Shown: one piece after another, positions 43,301 to 54,193 of the stretch | Numbering within the stretch: position 1 is the stretch's first letter | How the letters are laid out: each line of letters begins with the position of its first letter | From: an uncultured Thiodictyon sp. | Lineage (GTDB): Bacteria > Pseudomonadota > Gammaproteobacteria > Chromatiales > Chromatiaceae | Assembly: GCF_903946935.1 (NCBI RefSeq) | Contig: NZ_CAJAXH010000026.1 | Location: 1-60,645 of the forward strand | DNA length: 60,645 nt | Direction: 5' to 3' | The notes under the pieces: model-generated | The model's database searches: none | What the model saw: the letters and a program-made list of their open reading frames with translations, nothing else | What the model was told of the DNA's origin: nothing | Program-made: the position numbers and the translations under genes

Positions 43301-45049
43301 TTATCTCATCTTTTTCATCACGTAACGCCCAAGACACAGCGCATCCATATCGGTGCGCCTGAAGCAATCGAGCGCCTGCTCTGGGGTGTCCACGATCGGC
43401 TCATTCTCATTAAAGCTGGTGTTGAGCACCAGACCCACGCCGGTCTTGCGTTGGAACGCTTCGATCAGCTGATAATACAGCGGATTACTCTCCCGATCGA
43501 CCGTCTGCAACCGCCCGGTGCCGTCGACATGGGTCACCGCCGGCAGACGCTCGCGCCACTCGGGGCGAAACTTGACCACATGCATCATGAACGGGCTGTC
43601 GAGCGTCTGCTCGAAATAGGTCGGCACCAGTTCCCGGAGCACGCTCGGCGCAAAGGGCCGAAAGGATTCGCGGCGCTTGATCTTGGTGTTGATGGTGTCC
43701 TTCATGGTCGAAATGCCGGGGTTGGCGAGGATCGAGCGATGGCCCAGCGCCCGCGGCCCCCACTCGCTGCGGCCCTGATACCAGCCGGTCACCAGCCCGT
43801 CGGCAAGCAGGCCCGCCGCCAGCTCGACCAAGTCCGCGTCGTCGGCACAGGCATGAACCCGGAAGCCACTGCCTTGCGCCACCGCGCGCAGGCGCTCATC
43901 TACATAATCTGGACCCCAGAAGGCGTGCCTCATGTGGAAGCGCTCCCGCCGACCCAGGACCTGGTGCCAGCAGTAGTAGGCCGCCCCCAAGCAGGTGCCA
44001 TCGTCGGATGCCGCGGGCTGGAGATAGTGCTCCGTAAAAGCAGTCTCCCGCGCAATCCGCGCGTTAGCCACACCGTTCAGTGCGCAGCCCCCCGCCATTG
44101 CCAGCCGCGCGCTTGGCACCTGCTCGTGCAAACGCTTCATACAGTGGATCGCCGCCTCCTCAAAGCGCACCTGAGTCGATCGAGCGATATCCTTTTCGCG
44201 TTGGCTGAGTGGATCGGAGCGACGGCGCGGCTGGCCCAAGGCCGAGATCAGCCGGTCGGTATAGAAGCGGCCCATGACGATCCGTTGGGTCGCGTCGACC
44301 GCCCCGCTCGCCCCGCCCTCGTGCATGCCGAAATAGCCCCTCGCCAACCGATACCAATGCCGGTCATCCAACCGCACCAACGCGCGCATCAGCGTGTCGT
44401 AGTTATCCTCGCCATAGGGCGCCAGCCCCATGACCTTGTATTCTTCGCCGAAGGCGTCGAAGCCGATAAATTGACACAAGGCAGTGTAGAAAAAGCCCAG
44501 ACTGTGCGGCAGGGTGACCCGTTCCAGTACCTCGATGCGAGTCCCCTCACAGCGCGCGGCCATCATGCTGACGAAATCGCCGGAGGCATCGTATGAAAAA
44601 CCAGCGGTCAGCCCCTCGAACGGCGACAAATAATAGGCGCTGGCGATATGAGCAAGATGATGCTCAACGCCAACGGTCGCGAAGCGAACCTTGGCTGGGT
44701 CCTCCTCGCAGACCTCGGCGAGCGCGTCCAAAGTCCCCTTGGTTCGCCGCTGCCGACGCCGGTGCTCGAGCACCGCGCCCGCGGTCTTGAGCGGATGCTG
44801 GATCACATAGCCGACCTTCGCGGCGCGATTGGCCTGCGGGTCACGCGCCAGGGCCACGTGCGTGACATCGCGCAGCCGCAGGCCCGCATCCGCGAGTAAC
44901 CGACGAGTGGCGTTAGCCGGAAAGGCGGCGCTGTGCTTGTGGCGCTCGCCCAGGCGCTCCTCTGCGACCGCGCCCAGCAGTTGACCGTCTACCACCAGAC
45001 AGGCGGCAGAATCGGCATGGAAGGCGTTGCAGCCCAGAATAACAGTCAT
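43301..45049 (-). CDS. carbamoyltransferase (NodU/CmcH family)
   Basis: The product (about 582 residues) transfers a carbamoyl group from carbamoyl phosphate to a hydroxyl, via a carbamoyl-adenylate. The N-terminal Kae1-like domain begins TVILGCNAFHADSAACLV and has VEHHLAHIASAYYLSPFEG, GFSYDASGDFVSMM and EEYKVMGLAPYGE. The C-terminal domain has GWYQGRSEWGPRALGHRSIL, NTKIKRRESFRPFAPSVL and LNTSFNENEPIV. It probably decorates a sugar of the polysaccharide. A start four codons upstream (45061) is possible; 125-bp repeat copy 4 lies just beyond. Confidence 0.93.
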   Translation of the reverse strand: MTVILGCNAFHADSAACLVVDGQLLGAVAEERLGERHKHSAAFPANATRRLLADAGLRLRDVTHVALARDPQANRAAKVGYVIQHPLKTAGAVLEHRRRQRRTKGTLDALAEVCEEDPAKVRFATVGVEHHLAHIASAYYLSPFEGLTAGFSYDASGDFVSMMAARCEGTRIEVLERVTLPHSLGFFYTALCQFIGFDAFGEEYKVMGLAPYGEDNYDTLMRALVRLDDRHWYRLARGYFGMHEGGASGAVDATQRIVMGRFYTDRLISALGQPRRRSDPLSQREKDIARSTQVRFEEAAIHCMKRLHEQVPSARLAMAGGCALNGVANARIARETAFTEHYLQPAASDDGTCLGAAYYCWHQVLGRRERFHMRHAFWGPDYVDERLRAVAQGSGFRVHACADDADLVELAAGLLADGLVTGWYQGRSEWGPRALGHRSILANPGISTMKDTINTKIKRRESFRPFAPSVLRELVPTYFEQTLDSPFMMHVVKFRPEWRERLPAVTHVDGTGRLQTVDRESNPLYYQLIEAFQRKTGVGLVLNTSFNENEPIVDTPEQALDCFRRTDMDALCLGRYVMKKMR

Positions 45050-45064
45050 CGTGATTTCCACTTC

Positions 45065-45191
45065 ACCTGAAAGTCGCGCCGGGAGCGCGCTCCACGTCTC
45101 CCGCCCCTAGTGGGGGAGGGCGGGGTGGGGGAACGGCCAAGGCGCCCGCCTCTTTCATCGTTCGGAGTGGTGCGGGCGCCATGGCCGTTAC
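45065..45191 (-). repeat. ~125-bp dispersed repeat, copy 4
   Basis: This full-length, opposite-strand copy reads GCCATGGCGCCCGCACC on the minus strand and has 21 bases between GGCCGT and the following ACTAGGGG, like the copy at 28387. It lies in the gap between the carbamoyltransferase start and the next glycosyltransferase stop (45231). Confidence 0.9.
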
Positions 45192-45230
45192 CGTCGGGTG
45201 AATGAATAAACAACCAGTCAGCCGAGCCAT

Positions 45231-46400
45231 TCAATCGACCCGCACCCAGTCCGGCCGCTCACCGCGACCGAGCACCCAGCGATACAAAGCGAGCGTCTGC
45301 GCGGCACTGGCGTCCCAGTTGAAACGCCGCACATAGTCCCGGCCGCGCTCACCCATGGCCCAGCGCTCATCGTCAGTCAGTGCCATCGCCGCGCGCAGCC
45401 CCGCGACCAGTGGCGCGACGCCGGTGGGGATCCACCAACCACAGCGGTAGGTCTCCAGATCGGCCCAGGGCGAACCCTGCGTGGTGATGACCGGCACCCC
45501 ATGGCCCAGTGCCTCGGCGACGACCACCCCGAAATTCTCACTAAACGTCGGCAGCACAAAGAGATCGGCCGCGCGATACTGTGCCGCCTTAGCCTCATCG
45601 GCCACCGGGCCCAGATAATCGATGACGGAGCTCAAACCCAAGCGCGCCACCACGCGAGACACCTCGCCCCAATGCCCGTCCTCATCCGGTCCGGCAATGC
45701 GTAGCCGCCAGCCCACCGGTGCGACTAGACCCCACGCCCGCACCAGTTCGAGTACACCCTTCTTCGGATGCACCCGCGAGAGAAACAGCGCGATGCGTTC
45801 CCGCTCAACGACTTGCCGCATGGGGGCGACCGTCGCCACGACCGCGTGGTCTACCCCGTTGGGGATGACCGCCACCGGCTGGCGTAGGCCGAACCGGCGC
45901 AGATTGCCATATTCCATTTCAGAGGTAGCCACCAAGGCCCGGGCAGCGTCGAGGTCGGCCTGCTGGAACAGCCGTAAGGCCAAGCGTTTCTTGAGCGCCT
46001 TCTGCCCGCGCGCCCAGGGTTCGAGCATCCCCCGCGGATGAACGATCAGCGGCACCTCCCAGGCGCGCGCCGCCAGCGTGGCCCAATGATTCGCCGGATG
46101 CCAGACGCCATGGCTATGGATCAGTGCGGCCCGCTCGGTGCCGCCCGCCAATGCGCCGCGCAACGGTAACCCCAGTGCCGCGGCCAGTGGATAGCGGCTG
46201 CCGATCACCGAGCGCACAACCCCCGGTTCGACTGACGGGACCGTCGGCACGTCCCCGGTGCGCTGGCTCAACAGCCGAACCGCGACCCCTGGACAGCGCA
46301 CCAAGGCATCGGCCAACGCCACGACCGTGCGCGACGGACCGCCGTGGCCTGGGTCCAGACTGGGGACGCAATGAACGACCGAGATCTTTGGGTTTGCCAC
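45231..46400 (-). CDS. GT4-family glycosyltransferase
   Basis: The 389-residue product has ISVVHCVPSLDPGHGGPSRTV at the start, LIHSHGVWHPANHWATLAA, LIVHPRGMLEPWARGQKALKK (a common motif in O-antigen GT4 proteins), ALFLSRVHPKKGVLELVRAW and the donor-binding segment FSENFGVVVAEALGHGVPVI (E-x7-E). It is a cytoplasmic, membrane-associated enzyme of polysaccharide assembly. It starts three bases after the stop of the ligase-like gene and is probably co-transcribed with it. Confidence 0.9.
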   Translation of the reverse strand: MANPKISVVHCVPSLDPGHGGPSRTVVALADALVRCPGVAVRLLSQRTGDVPTVPSVEPGVVRSVIGSRYPLAAALGLPLRGALAGGTERAALIHSHGVWHPANHWATLAARAWEVPLIVHPRGMLEPWARGQKALKKRLALRLFQQADLDAARALVATSEMEYGNLRRFGLRQPVAVIPNGVDHAVVATVAPMRQVVERERIALFLSRVHPKKGVLELVRAWGLVAPVGWRLRIAGPDEDGHWGEVSRVVARLGLSSVIDYLGPVADEAKAAQYRAADLFVLPTFSENFGVVVAEALGHGVPVITTQGSPWADLETYRCGWWIPTGVAPLVAGLRAAMALTDDERWAMGERGRDYVRRFNWDASAAQTLALYRWVLGRGERPDWVRVD

Positions 46401-46403
46401 CGT

Positions 46404-47897
<1,494 letters not shown>

Positions 47898-48008
47898 GGT
47901 GTCAGGCCCCCGCAGCCTTGGGCTGCGCCGGCGCTTGCCCCGGTGCGCCGACCGGGCCGCCGCACTGTCGGACCCTGCCACGCCGATCGATCAGTCGTGT
48001 CACCATGG

Positions 48009-49205
48009 TCACCGGCTCCGCCCCAATACCTTGTTCACGGCGGCCAAGGTCCCACCCACCGCCCGTTCCACCGAATAGCCGGCCAGCACCAATTGCCGCG
48101 CCTCCACGCCCATCGCACGCAGTCGCTCACCATCGCCTGCGAATTCGCATAGCCGATCCGCCAGGGCCGCAACATCACCCGTTGGAAAAGTGGCGCCGGT
48201 GGCGCCCGCCACGATCAGGTCCGGTCCACAGCCGACCTGATCGCTGACGATGGCCGGCCGAGCGCAGGCCATCGCCTCATTCACCACCAGACCCCAAGTC
48301 TCGCCGCAATCCGATGGCAGGACCAGACAGTCGGCAGCGACATAGGCGCGGGCCAACTCCGTTTGATTGAGAAAACCGGCGAAGGTCACCGGCAAGCGCT
48401 CGTCTGCTGCCAACGCCCGAGCCGGCTCCATCAGCTCACCCGCCCCTGCCACGAGCACATGCGCACGCGCACGCGCACCGAGCCGGTTGGCCAAGCCTAA
48501 CGCCCGCAGCAAATCGAGCGGGTGCTTCTTTGGAATCAGCTTACCGGAGAACAGAAAGCAGGTTGCGTCGACGGGTATACCCCAATCGCGGCGCAGCTCG
48601 GCGCGGTACCTCTCGAGCTCGACGGCGGCCGCCGTGAAACGTTGATTGTCAACAAAATGTGGCGCAGCGTCGATTCGCTTGGGTGACACTCCGCTTTCCA
48701 GGTAGAAATCACGATTCGCCTGGCCGACCGCCAACACTCCATTAACCTGGGACAACAACTGACGGTGGAGAAGGCGCTTCCACCAAGGTCGCCACGCAAG
48801 GTTGTTCGAGTCGCCTCGCACGACCAGGGGAATGCCCAGCCAGCGGCAGGCCCACCAGGCCTGCATCAGCATCCGGGAGTGCCAGCCGGTCAGGATCACG
48901 ACATCGGGCGCCCATCTGCGCAAGACCCGCCCGATCGCTGGCGTGTCGCAGCCCCCGAACGCCCCGAGCGAAGGCGCCTTCGAGACATTCGCCAGCAACT
49001 CCCACCGGTAGCCGTCCAGCAGCGGAATATCCCAGTGGAAGCCGACCCCGAAACCAACCCCCTGCTGCGTCGCATCCGGCAATAGGCCGAAAAACACCTT
49101 CAAGTCCAGCTCAGGCCGCTCGCTCAGGCCTTGGAACCAGGGAATCTGGTATTGAATGGGATGTGTAGCGACGATCGCTACTCGGGCTGGAGTGCAGTCT
49201 CTCAC
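48009..49205 (-). CDS. GT4-family glycosyltransferase
   Basis: The 398-residue product begins RVAIVATHPIQYQIPWFQGLS, has VILTGWHSRMLMQAWWAC, VVRGDSNNLAWRPWWKRL, FLFSGKLIPKKHPLDLLRAL and the donor-binding CGETWGLVVNEAMACARPAI with the E-x7-E pattern. It is a GT-B enzyme of the glycan assembly pathway. The short gap upstream to the ligase-like gene (47898-48008) holds no evident gene. Confidence 0.9.
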   Translation of the reverse strand: MRDCTPARVAIVATHPIQYQIPWFQGLSERPELDLKVFFGLLPDATQQGVGFGVGFHWDIPLLDGYRWELLANVSKAPSLGAFGGCDTPAIGRVLRRWAPDVVILTGWHSRMLMQAWWACRWLGIPLVVRGDSNNLAWRPWWKRLLHRQLLSQVNGVLAVGQANRDFYLESGVSPKRIDAAPHFVDNQRFTAAAVELERYRAELRRDWGIPVDATCFLFSGKLIPKKHPLDLLRALGLANRLGARARAHVLVAGAGELMEPARALAADERLPVTFAGFLNQTELARAYVAADCLVLPSDCGETWGLVVNEAMACARPAIVSDQVGCGPDLIVAGATGATFPTGDVAALADRLCEFAGDGERLRAMGVEARQLVLAGYSVERAVGGTLAAVNKVLGRSR

Positions 49206-49229
49206 GGCGGGGCTCGCGCAATGGGCCGA

Positions 49230-50126
49230 TCAGTGCGGCGCGCCAGCAGAGGGAGGTCGCAGGTAACGCGGTCCGCTTAGATAAAGACCGAGCGCCCAAC
49301 CCATGCCGAGCAGTTGCGCAACCAGCGTCACCGGTATCCACCAGGGTCTGCGCAGGTGGTGGCGAGTCGCGACCGACCGCGCCGCCGTTGCGAGAAACCC
49401 GCCCAGGCTCGGCCAGCCGCTCCAGGTACGCAGGCAACAATAATAGGCCCCGACCGCGTGATCCGGCTTGAAGGTGGTCAGGTGCTCGCCGAAGCTACGG
49501 GTGCCGCCGGTGGCAACCTTGAGGTGGTAAAGGGAGGCCGCCGGCTCAAAATAGATGCGGTGGCCCGCGCGATCCAGACGGTAAGCGAACTCAGCCTCGA
49601 AACGATACGCAACCCTGACGAAATTCTCGTCAAAGCCACCCAGGTCCAGGGCGGCCTTGCGGCGTATAGAGAAGTTACCGCCCATGAATTGCGTGATCCA
49701 TGCCGGCCGCAATGAGGCAAAATGGAACCGAGTGTCCTTGGAGACATCTACCCCCGCTTGCCAGGGCTGGATCACCCGGCCGGCCACCAAGGTGGCTGCG
49801 GTATCCCGGTGGGCCGCGAGGTGTGCCCTGAGCAATGCCGGTTCCGGATGGATATCGTCGTCGAGGAACAGCACAATGTCATTGCTGGCGGCCAGGAGTC
49901 CCTGGTTCATGGCCCGCGTAATCGAGGGTTCCGTCAAACGCAGCCAGCGAATACCACCGGCGGCGTCCCACTCCCGCAGCATCGTTTCGACGTCTGATGT
50001 ATGCGCCCGCGTTTGATCCAACACCAGGACTTCGGCCGGCGGCGGACTGAGGTTCAGCACCTCTCGCAGGGTGTCGACCAACACGTGATCGCGGCCATAA
50101 CTGGGGATGGCGACCGTGATTTTCAA
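49230..50126 (-). CDS. GT2-family glycosyltransferase
   Basis: The product (about 298 residues) begins with a TTG start at 50126 (LKITVAIPSYGRDHVLVDTL), preceded by a CTGGAG site, which I prefer to the ATG at 50165. GT-A motifs: VLVLDQTRAHTSD, LLAASNDIVLFLDDDIHPEPA with the DDD metal motif, and FMGGNFSIRRKAALDLGGFDENF. The C-terminal part has two hydrophobic stretches that may bind the membrane. It ends 24 bases before the next gene. Confidence 0.87.
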   Translation of the reverse strand: MKITVAIPSYGRDHVLVDTLREVLNLSPPPAEVLVLDQTRAHTSDVETMLREWDAAGGIRWLRLTEPSITRAMNQGLLAASNDIVLFLDDDIHPEPALLRAHLAAHRDTAATLVAGRVIQPWQAGVDVSKDTRFHFASLRPAWITQFMGGNFSIRRKAALDLGGFDENFVRVAYRFEAEFAYRLDRAGHRIYFEPAASLYHLKVATGGTRSFGEHLTTFKPDHAVGAYYCCLRTWSGWPSLGGFLATAARSVATRHHLRRPWWIPVTLVAQLLGMGWALGLYLSGPRYLRPPSAGAPH

Positions 50127-50168
50127 ACGGCACTCCAGGTCGGTGCAGGCAGACCCACGGGCCATCGA

Positions 50169-51125
50169 TTATTTGCCAGGCCGCAGCACCAGTGCGGCCA
50201 GCTTGACCCACGCCTTGGCATGCCAAGGCCAGGCCCTCACGGCTTGTTTAAGATAGCGCCGAGCGACTCCGGGATTGTTCGACGCAAGAACACTGCCCAA
50301 AAAATAGTGAAAGCGCGCTTCGCTCAACCCGCTTGGGGTGCGCAATTGTCCATCGATTTCCCCCAGGCTAGCGGTCAGCCGATCCAAGATCGGTTGCTCG
50401 CTCCCTCCCCGGTGGCGGCGTTGTCGACACGCATGGATGGCTTCAGCAGCCATCAGTTGGTCCCGGCGGCGCAGATGACTAATCGAACCCAACTGCCACT
50501 TTGCCTCATACAGTACCTCGGGTATCGCCACACAGCGCCCCGCGTCGACCAGGCGCGTCCACAAGTCCAAGTCCTGGGCCACGCGGAATTCGCGACGGTA
50601 GCCGCCCACGGCGTGGTAAGCGGCTTGACGAAACATCGTGCTACCGTGATGAGACGGCCCGCGCAGGCGTGCCACGATCAACTGTTCAAGGCCCCGCTGC
50701 AATTCATCGCCAAGTTGAACGATCGTATACAGATGCTCGCCCTCGGATCCGATAAAGCGCGTTCCGACAGAGGTGAGAACCACGTCGGGGTGCGATTCCA
50801 ACAAGGCGCATTGCTGCGCCAATCGCCCCGCCAGCGATACATCCCCGGCGTCCTGTCGGGCTAGGTATTTCCCCCGCGCGCGGGCGCAGCCGTTCATCAG
50901 TGCCCGCGTCAACCCGGTATTGTCCTGATGAATCACCCGCACCCGCTCGTCGCGCCGGGCATAGTCATCCAGAATCGCTGCACTGCCATCGCTCGAGCCA
51001 TCGTCGACAACGATGAACTCAAAATCGATCTCTTCCTGAGTCAGCACGCTATCCATTGTCGCGCCCAGCGTGTCCGCACTATTGAAGACGCTCATCACCA
51101 CTGACAGGGACGGAGCCAGGCTCAT
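50169..51125 (-). CDS. GT2-family glycosyltransferase
   Basis: The 318-residue product has SLSVVMSVFNSADTLGATMD, FIVVDDGSSDGSAAILDDYA (nucleotide-sugar site), GKYLARQDAGDVSLAGRLAQQ in place of the usual DDD, and HGSTMFRQAAYHAVGGYRREF. Its ATG overlaps the stop of the next upstream gene as ATGA, so translation is coupled. The metal motif is QDAGD rather than the usual DADD; this is common in this subgroup but worth noting. Sugar specificity is unknown. Confidence 0.87.
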   Translation of the reverse strand: MSLAPSLSVVMSVFNSADTLGATMDSVLTQEEIDFEFIVVDDGSSDGSAAILDDYARRDERVRVIHQDNTGLTRALMNGCARARGKYLARQDAGDVSLAGRLAQQCALLESHPDVVLTSVGTRFIGSEGEHLYTIVQLGDELQRGLEQLIVARLRGPSHHGSTMFRQAAYHAVGGYRREFRVAQDLDLWTRLVDAGRCVAIPEVLYEAKWQLGSISHLRRRDQLMAAEAIHACRQRRHRGGSEQPILDRLTASLGEIDGQLRTPSGLSEARFHYFLGSVLASNNPGVARRYLKQAVRAWPWHAKAWVKLAALVLRPGK

Positions 51126-52078
51126 CTTCGCAGTCCATCCACGGCGCCGGCAATCCGCCCCGCCAATTTCCACCCGACGAGACCCGCCAGCACCCGGTAG
51201 AGCCGAAAATCCAGACCGTCGCGCCGCGGGGGAGGCGACGCGGCGCGCGCTATCTGAAACAACGCTTGCGCGTCCATGGTCTGCCCGGCCGCTCCGCACT
51301 GCCGGGCGAGCAGAAACAGCGCCCGCGCGAAATGGCGCAGCTCCGGCTGTGCGAAATCGGGGCCGACGCTTTGCACGCACTGCCAGATCAAGCGGTGCGC
51401 AACGGCGCGATCTCGCCAATAGCGCGGCGCGGCAGTATTGCCGCTCAATCGGTCGGGTGCCGTATAACCCGTTAGCGACACAAACTGATCGACGTAGCAC
51501 AACCGTGTCCCCAGCGCACCCGCCCGACAGTCATACACCCAATCCTCTTCATGGCGAAGTGCCTCCCAAGGGCCCGCGGCGTCGGCCACATCCCGGCGAT
51601 ACAGCGGGGTCGACGTATCCCACCAGCGCTCTTGGAGAAAGGACGGCCACATCGCCGCGATGCGTTCCCCAGTGCGCTTCCACGCGCGGGCGATGTCCTG
51701 GCCGTGGCCGGTCTTCCCGTAAGCGACGCCGCATTCGGGCTGGGCGCGCAGACCGGACACTTGCGCCGTGAACTTTCCCGGCAGCAGCAGATCGTCACTG
51801 TCCAGGTACTGAACGAACTCGCCACGGGCCGCCAGCCGACCGGCCTCCCGCGCCACGCCCGGCCCGCCATTGGCGACGTGAAGAACGCGAATCGCTACTG
51901 GATGCCGAGCCGCCAGCGCCTCAGCGACTTGACCGGTCTCATCGGTCGAGCCATCATTGACGATGAGGACCTCGATGGGTCGATAGTCCTGCGCCAGCAC
52001 GCTAGCCACCGCCTCTTGCAACAATCGCGGACGATTGTAAACCGGGATGATGGTGCTGACCAGTTCATCAACCCTCAT
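51122..52078 (-). CDS. GT2-family glycosyltransferase
   Basis: The 318-residue product starts VSTIIPVYNRPRLLQEAVAS, has VLIVNDGSTDETGQVAEAL, FVQYLDSDDLLLPGKF with the DSDD metal motif, and WWDTSTPLYRRDVADAAGPWE. The ATG at 52078 lies ten bases inside the asnB 3' end; a further ATG at 52093 is possible. It overlaps the next glycosyltransferase by four bases. It belongs to the glycan assembly run. Confidence 0.88.
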   Translation of the reverse strand: MRVDELVSTIIPVYNRPRLLQEAVASVLAQDYRPIEVLIVNDGSTDETGQVAEALAARHPVAIRVLHVANGGPGVAREAGRLAARGEFVQYLDSDDLLLPGKFTAQVSGLRAQPECGVAYGKTGHGQDIARAWKRTGERIAAMWPSFLQERWWDTSTPLYRRDVADAAGPWEALRHEEDWVYDCRAGALGTRLCYVDQFVSLTGYTAPDRLSGNTAAPRYWRDRAVAHRLIWQCVQSVGPDFAQPELRHFARALFLLARQCGAAGQTMDAQALFQIARAASPPPRRDGLDFRLYRVLAGLVGWKLAGRIAGAVDGLRR

Positions 52079-53852
52079 CGGCGTGAACTCCATAAGCCCG
52101 GGCCCACAACTCGAGCAGCAGCAGTCGCCAGGCGAGGCTGCTGAAAATGCCGATGGCGCGGGGAAACGGATAGCCACGCCGGCCATGCAAAAAATAATCG
52201 GACATGGCGCCGCGCAACCCTAGCGTCTCGGTCCAAGCACCCGGCGCCAGTATGATATCGCGGGCGTACACGCGAAAGGACTCCGACTCATCCATCCACG
52301 ACGCCGCGATACTGGCCCCGTATTTAGGGCGGCCCAAGGTCTCTTCAGGCAGGAGCCGATAGCGTTGCGCCATCCGGCGCAGCACCATCTTGTCGCTGCC
52401 TGCCGACAGCAGATGCCGGGCGGGAATTCGGTAGGCGATTTCCGCCACCCGCTGATCGAGAAAGGGCACCCGCGCCTCGACGCTGACCGCCATGCTGGCC
52501 TTGTCAACTTTCATTACAAAGTTGTTGGGCAACTGTTCACACGACTCAAAGAGCCGGATGGCGGCAAAGCGATCACCCCCGGTGGCCGCCAAGTAGTCGC
52601 GCATGCGCGTGCGGAAGGCGCCGAAGTGGCGGCCATAGCGCCGGCCAACATAGTGCCGGTAGAGTGTGAACAGCCACCAGTCGGTCGGGGTTTGTGCCGC
52701 ACTCAGGCGAAAGGCCCAATAGCCGCCGAACAGCTCATCGGCCCCCTCCCCCACGATCACCACCTTGATACCGAGATCCCGGCACTTGCGGTAGAGAAAC
52801 CCGGTCGAAATGGTGCCCCAGTCGGCGAACAAATCATCGAAATGGTAAGCAGACTCCTCCAGGTCGGCGCGAAGCTCCGCGGCTGTGATCTGCAGTTCGT
52901 GGTGTTCCGTACCGAGGAAGCGCGCGACCGCGCGGGCCTGCGGCCGCTCATCCACCGCCGAATCGGCAAAGCCCATGCTGAACGTGCGCACCGGTGCCGA
53001 TTGGGCCGCCAGCGACGCCAGCAGACTTGAATCGAGCCCGCCGGACAGCAACAGCCCGACCGGTACATCGGCGACCAGGTGCTCGCCGACCACCTGGCGC
53101 AGGGTCGCGTAAAGCGTTGCCTCCCAATCGGCGCTGGTGCGCGAGGGGTCCACGTGCAGCTCGGGGGTGAAGAATCGCTCCGGCCCCGCGGCCACCCCGG
53201 CACGCACCCTCAGCAGATGGCCAGGCGGCAACTTACGCACCTCGGCAAAGATGGTGCCGTGCTCCTCGAAGGCATAGCCAAATTCCAGGAACTGCCCCAA
53301 TGAGCGTCGGTCAACGCGGCGTTCGAACCCGGGCAACGCCAGGAACGCCTTGATTTCCGATGCAAAGACGACCCCCGCCCGGTGCGGCGGCGGGCCGTAA
53401 TAGAGCGGCTTGATCCCCATGGGATCGCGCGCCAGGTGCAGCGTTGCGCTGGCGACCTGCCACCACGCGAAGGCGTACATGCCACGCAGCCGCGCCAGGC
53501 AGGGCCGCAGCCCCCAGAGCGCCAACCCCTGTAACAGCACCTCAGTGTCCGAGTGTGAGCGGAAACGACAGCCCTGCCCGATCAACTCGGTGCGTAGCGC
53601 CCGGAAATTGTAAATCTCACCGTTGAACACCAGCGCGTCGCCCGTGTCCGGATGGACCATTGGCTGGTGTCCGCCGGGGCTCAGGTCAATGATGCTGAGT
53701 CGCCGATGCGCCAACGCCAAGCCAGCGGCCTCATCGCGGTATTCCCCGCAATCGTCCGGGCCGCGATGCGCAATGGCTTGCGCCAGTTGCGTCAAGAGGG
53801 TCCCGGGTAACGCCGTCCCGGGAGTTAATGCCCAGCCCGTGATTCCGCACAT
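52068..53852 (-). CDS. asnB: asparagine synthetase, glutamine-hydrolysing (AsnB-like)
   Basis: The 594-residue product has the N-terminal class II glutaminase (MCGITGWAL with catalytic Cys2, then RRLSIIDLSPGGHQPM and NGEIYNFRALR) and the C-terminal synthase domain with VGLLLSGGLDSSLLASLAA and VIVGEGADELFGGYWAF. AsnB-like proteins in polysaccharide loci often act as amidotransferases on sugars rather than on aspartate; WbpS in Pseudomonas O-antigen loci is an example. That is a family-based inference, not shown here. It overlaps the next glycosyltransferase gene. Confidence 0.92.
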   Translation of the reverse strand: MCGITGWALTPGTALPGTLLTQLAQAIAHRGPDDCGEYRDEAAGLALAHRRLSIIDLSPGGHQPMVHPDTGDALVFNGEIYNFRALRTELIGQGCRFRSHSDTEVLLQGLALWGLRPCLARLRGMYAFAWWQVASATLHLARDPMGIKPLYYGPPPHRAGVVFASEIKAFLALPGFERRVDRRSLGQFLEFGYAFEEHGTIFAEVRKLPPGHLLRVRAGVAAGPERFFTPELHVDPSRTSADWEATLYATLRQVVGEHLVADVPVGLLLSGGLDSSLLASLAAQSAPVRTFSMGFADSAVDERPQARAVARFLGTEHHELQITAAELRADLEESAYHFDDLFADWGTISTGFLYRKCRDLGIKVVIVGEGADELFGGYWAFRLSAAQTPTDWWLFTLYRHYVGRRYGRHFGAFRTRMRDYLAATGGDRFAAIRLFESCEQLPNNFVMKVDKASMAVSVEARVPFLDQRVAEIAYRIPARHLLSAGSDKMVLRRMAQRYRLLPEETLGRPKYGASIAASWMDESESFRVYARDIILAPGAWTETLGLRGAMSDYFLHGRRGYPFPRAIGIFSSLAWRLLLLELWARAYGVHADEG

Positions 53853-54193
53853 GGCTCAGTTCAAGCCCGGCGACGAGGCGCACAAGGGTTCAGACCGCGA
53901 AGCCGCTGCGATAAACCAGCCGTCCGATAACATCCGCGGGGGCTTCATCGCTAAGTATTTGGCGGTGCGCGCCCTTAGATCGTTGCCGGCAGCCTCACCG
54001 AAACGACAGGCTCGACGGGCGATGTGCCAAGCACAAATGAGATCGCCAACGCCCTCATGGCCTAGCAATCTATCGGCAAACCATTTCTCCTCCTTCATCG
54101 TGGTATCTTAACCTTCAAGGGAGGTGCTGAGGGTTCCGGCTACTGGAAGTCACGCATTGCTCGAGCGTCGCGCGCAGCGATGCATTTGCCATC
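53853..54193. other. 341-base gap with a possible small reading frame
   Basis: This gap between asnB and the next glycosyltransferase has no recognised gene. A minus-strand frame (53856-54098, 80 residues, MKEEKWFADRLLGHEGVGDL) ends three bases before the asnB ATG, which could imply coupling. No family is recognised; it may be a remnant or chance. The remaining part holds no clear hairpin or repeat. Confidence 0.35.
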
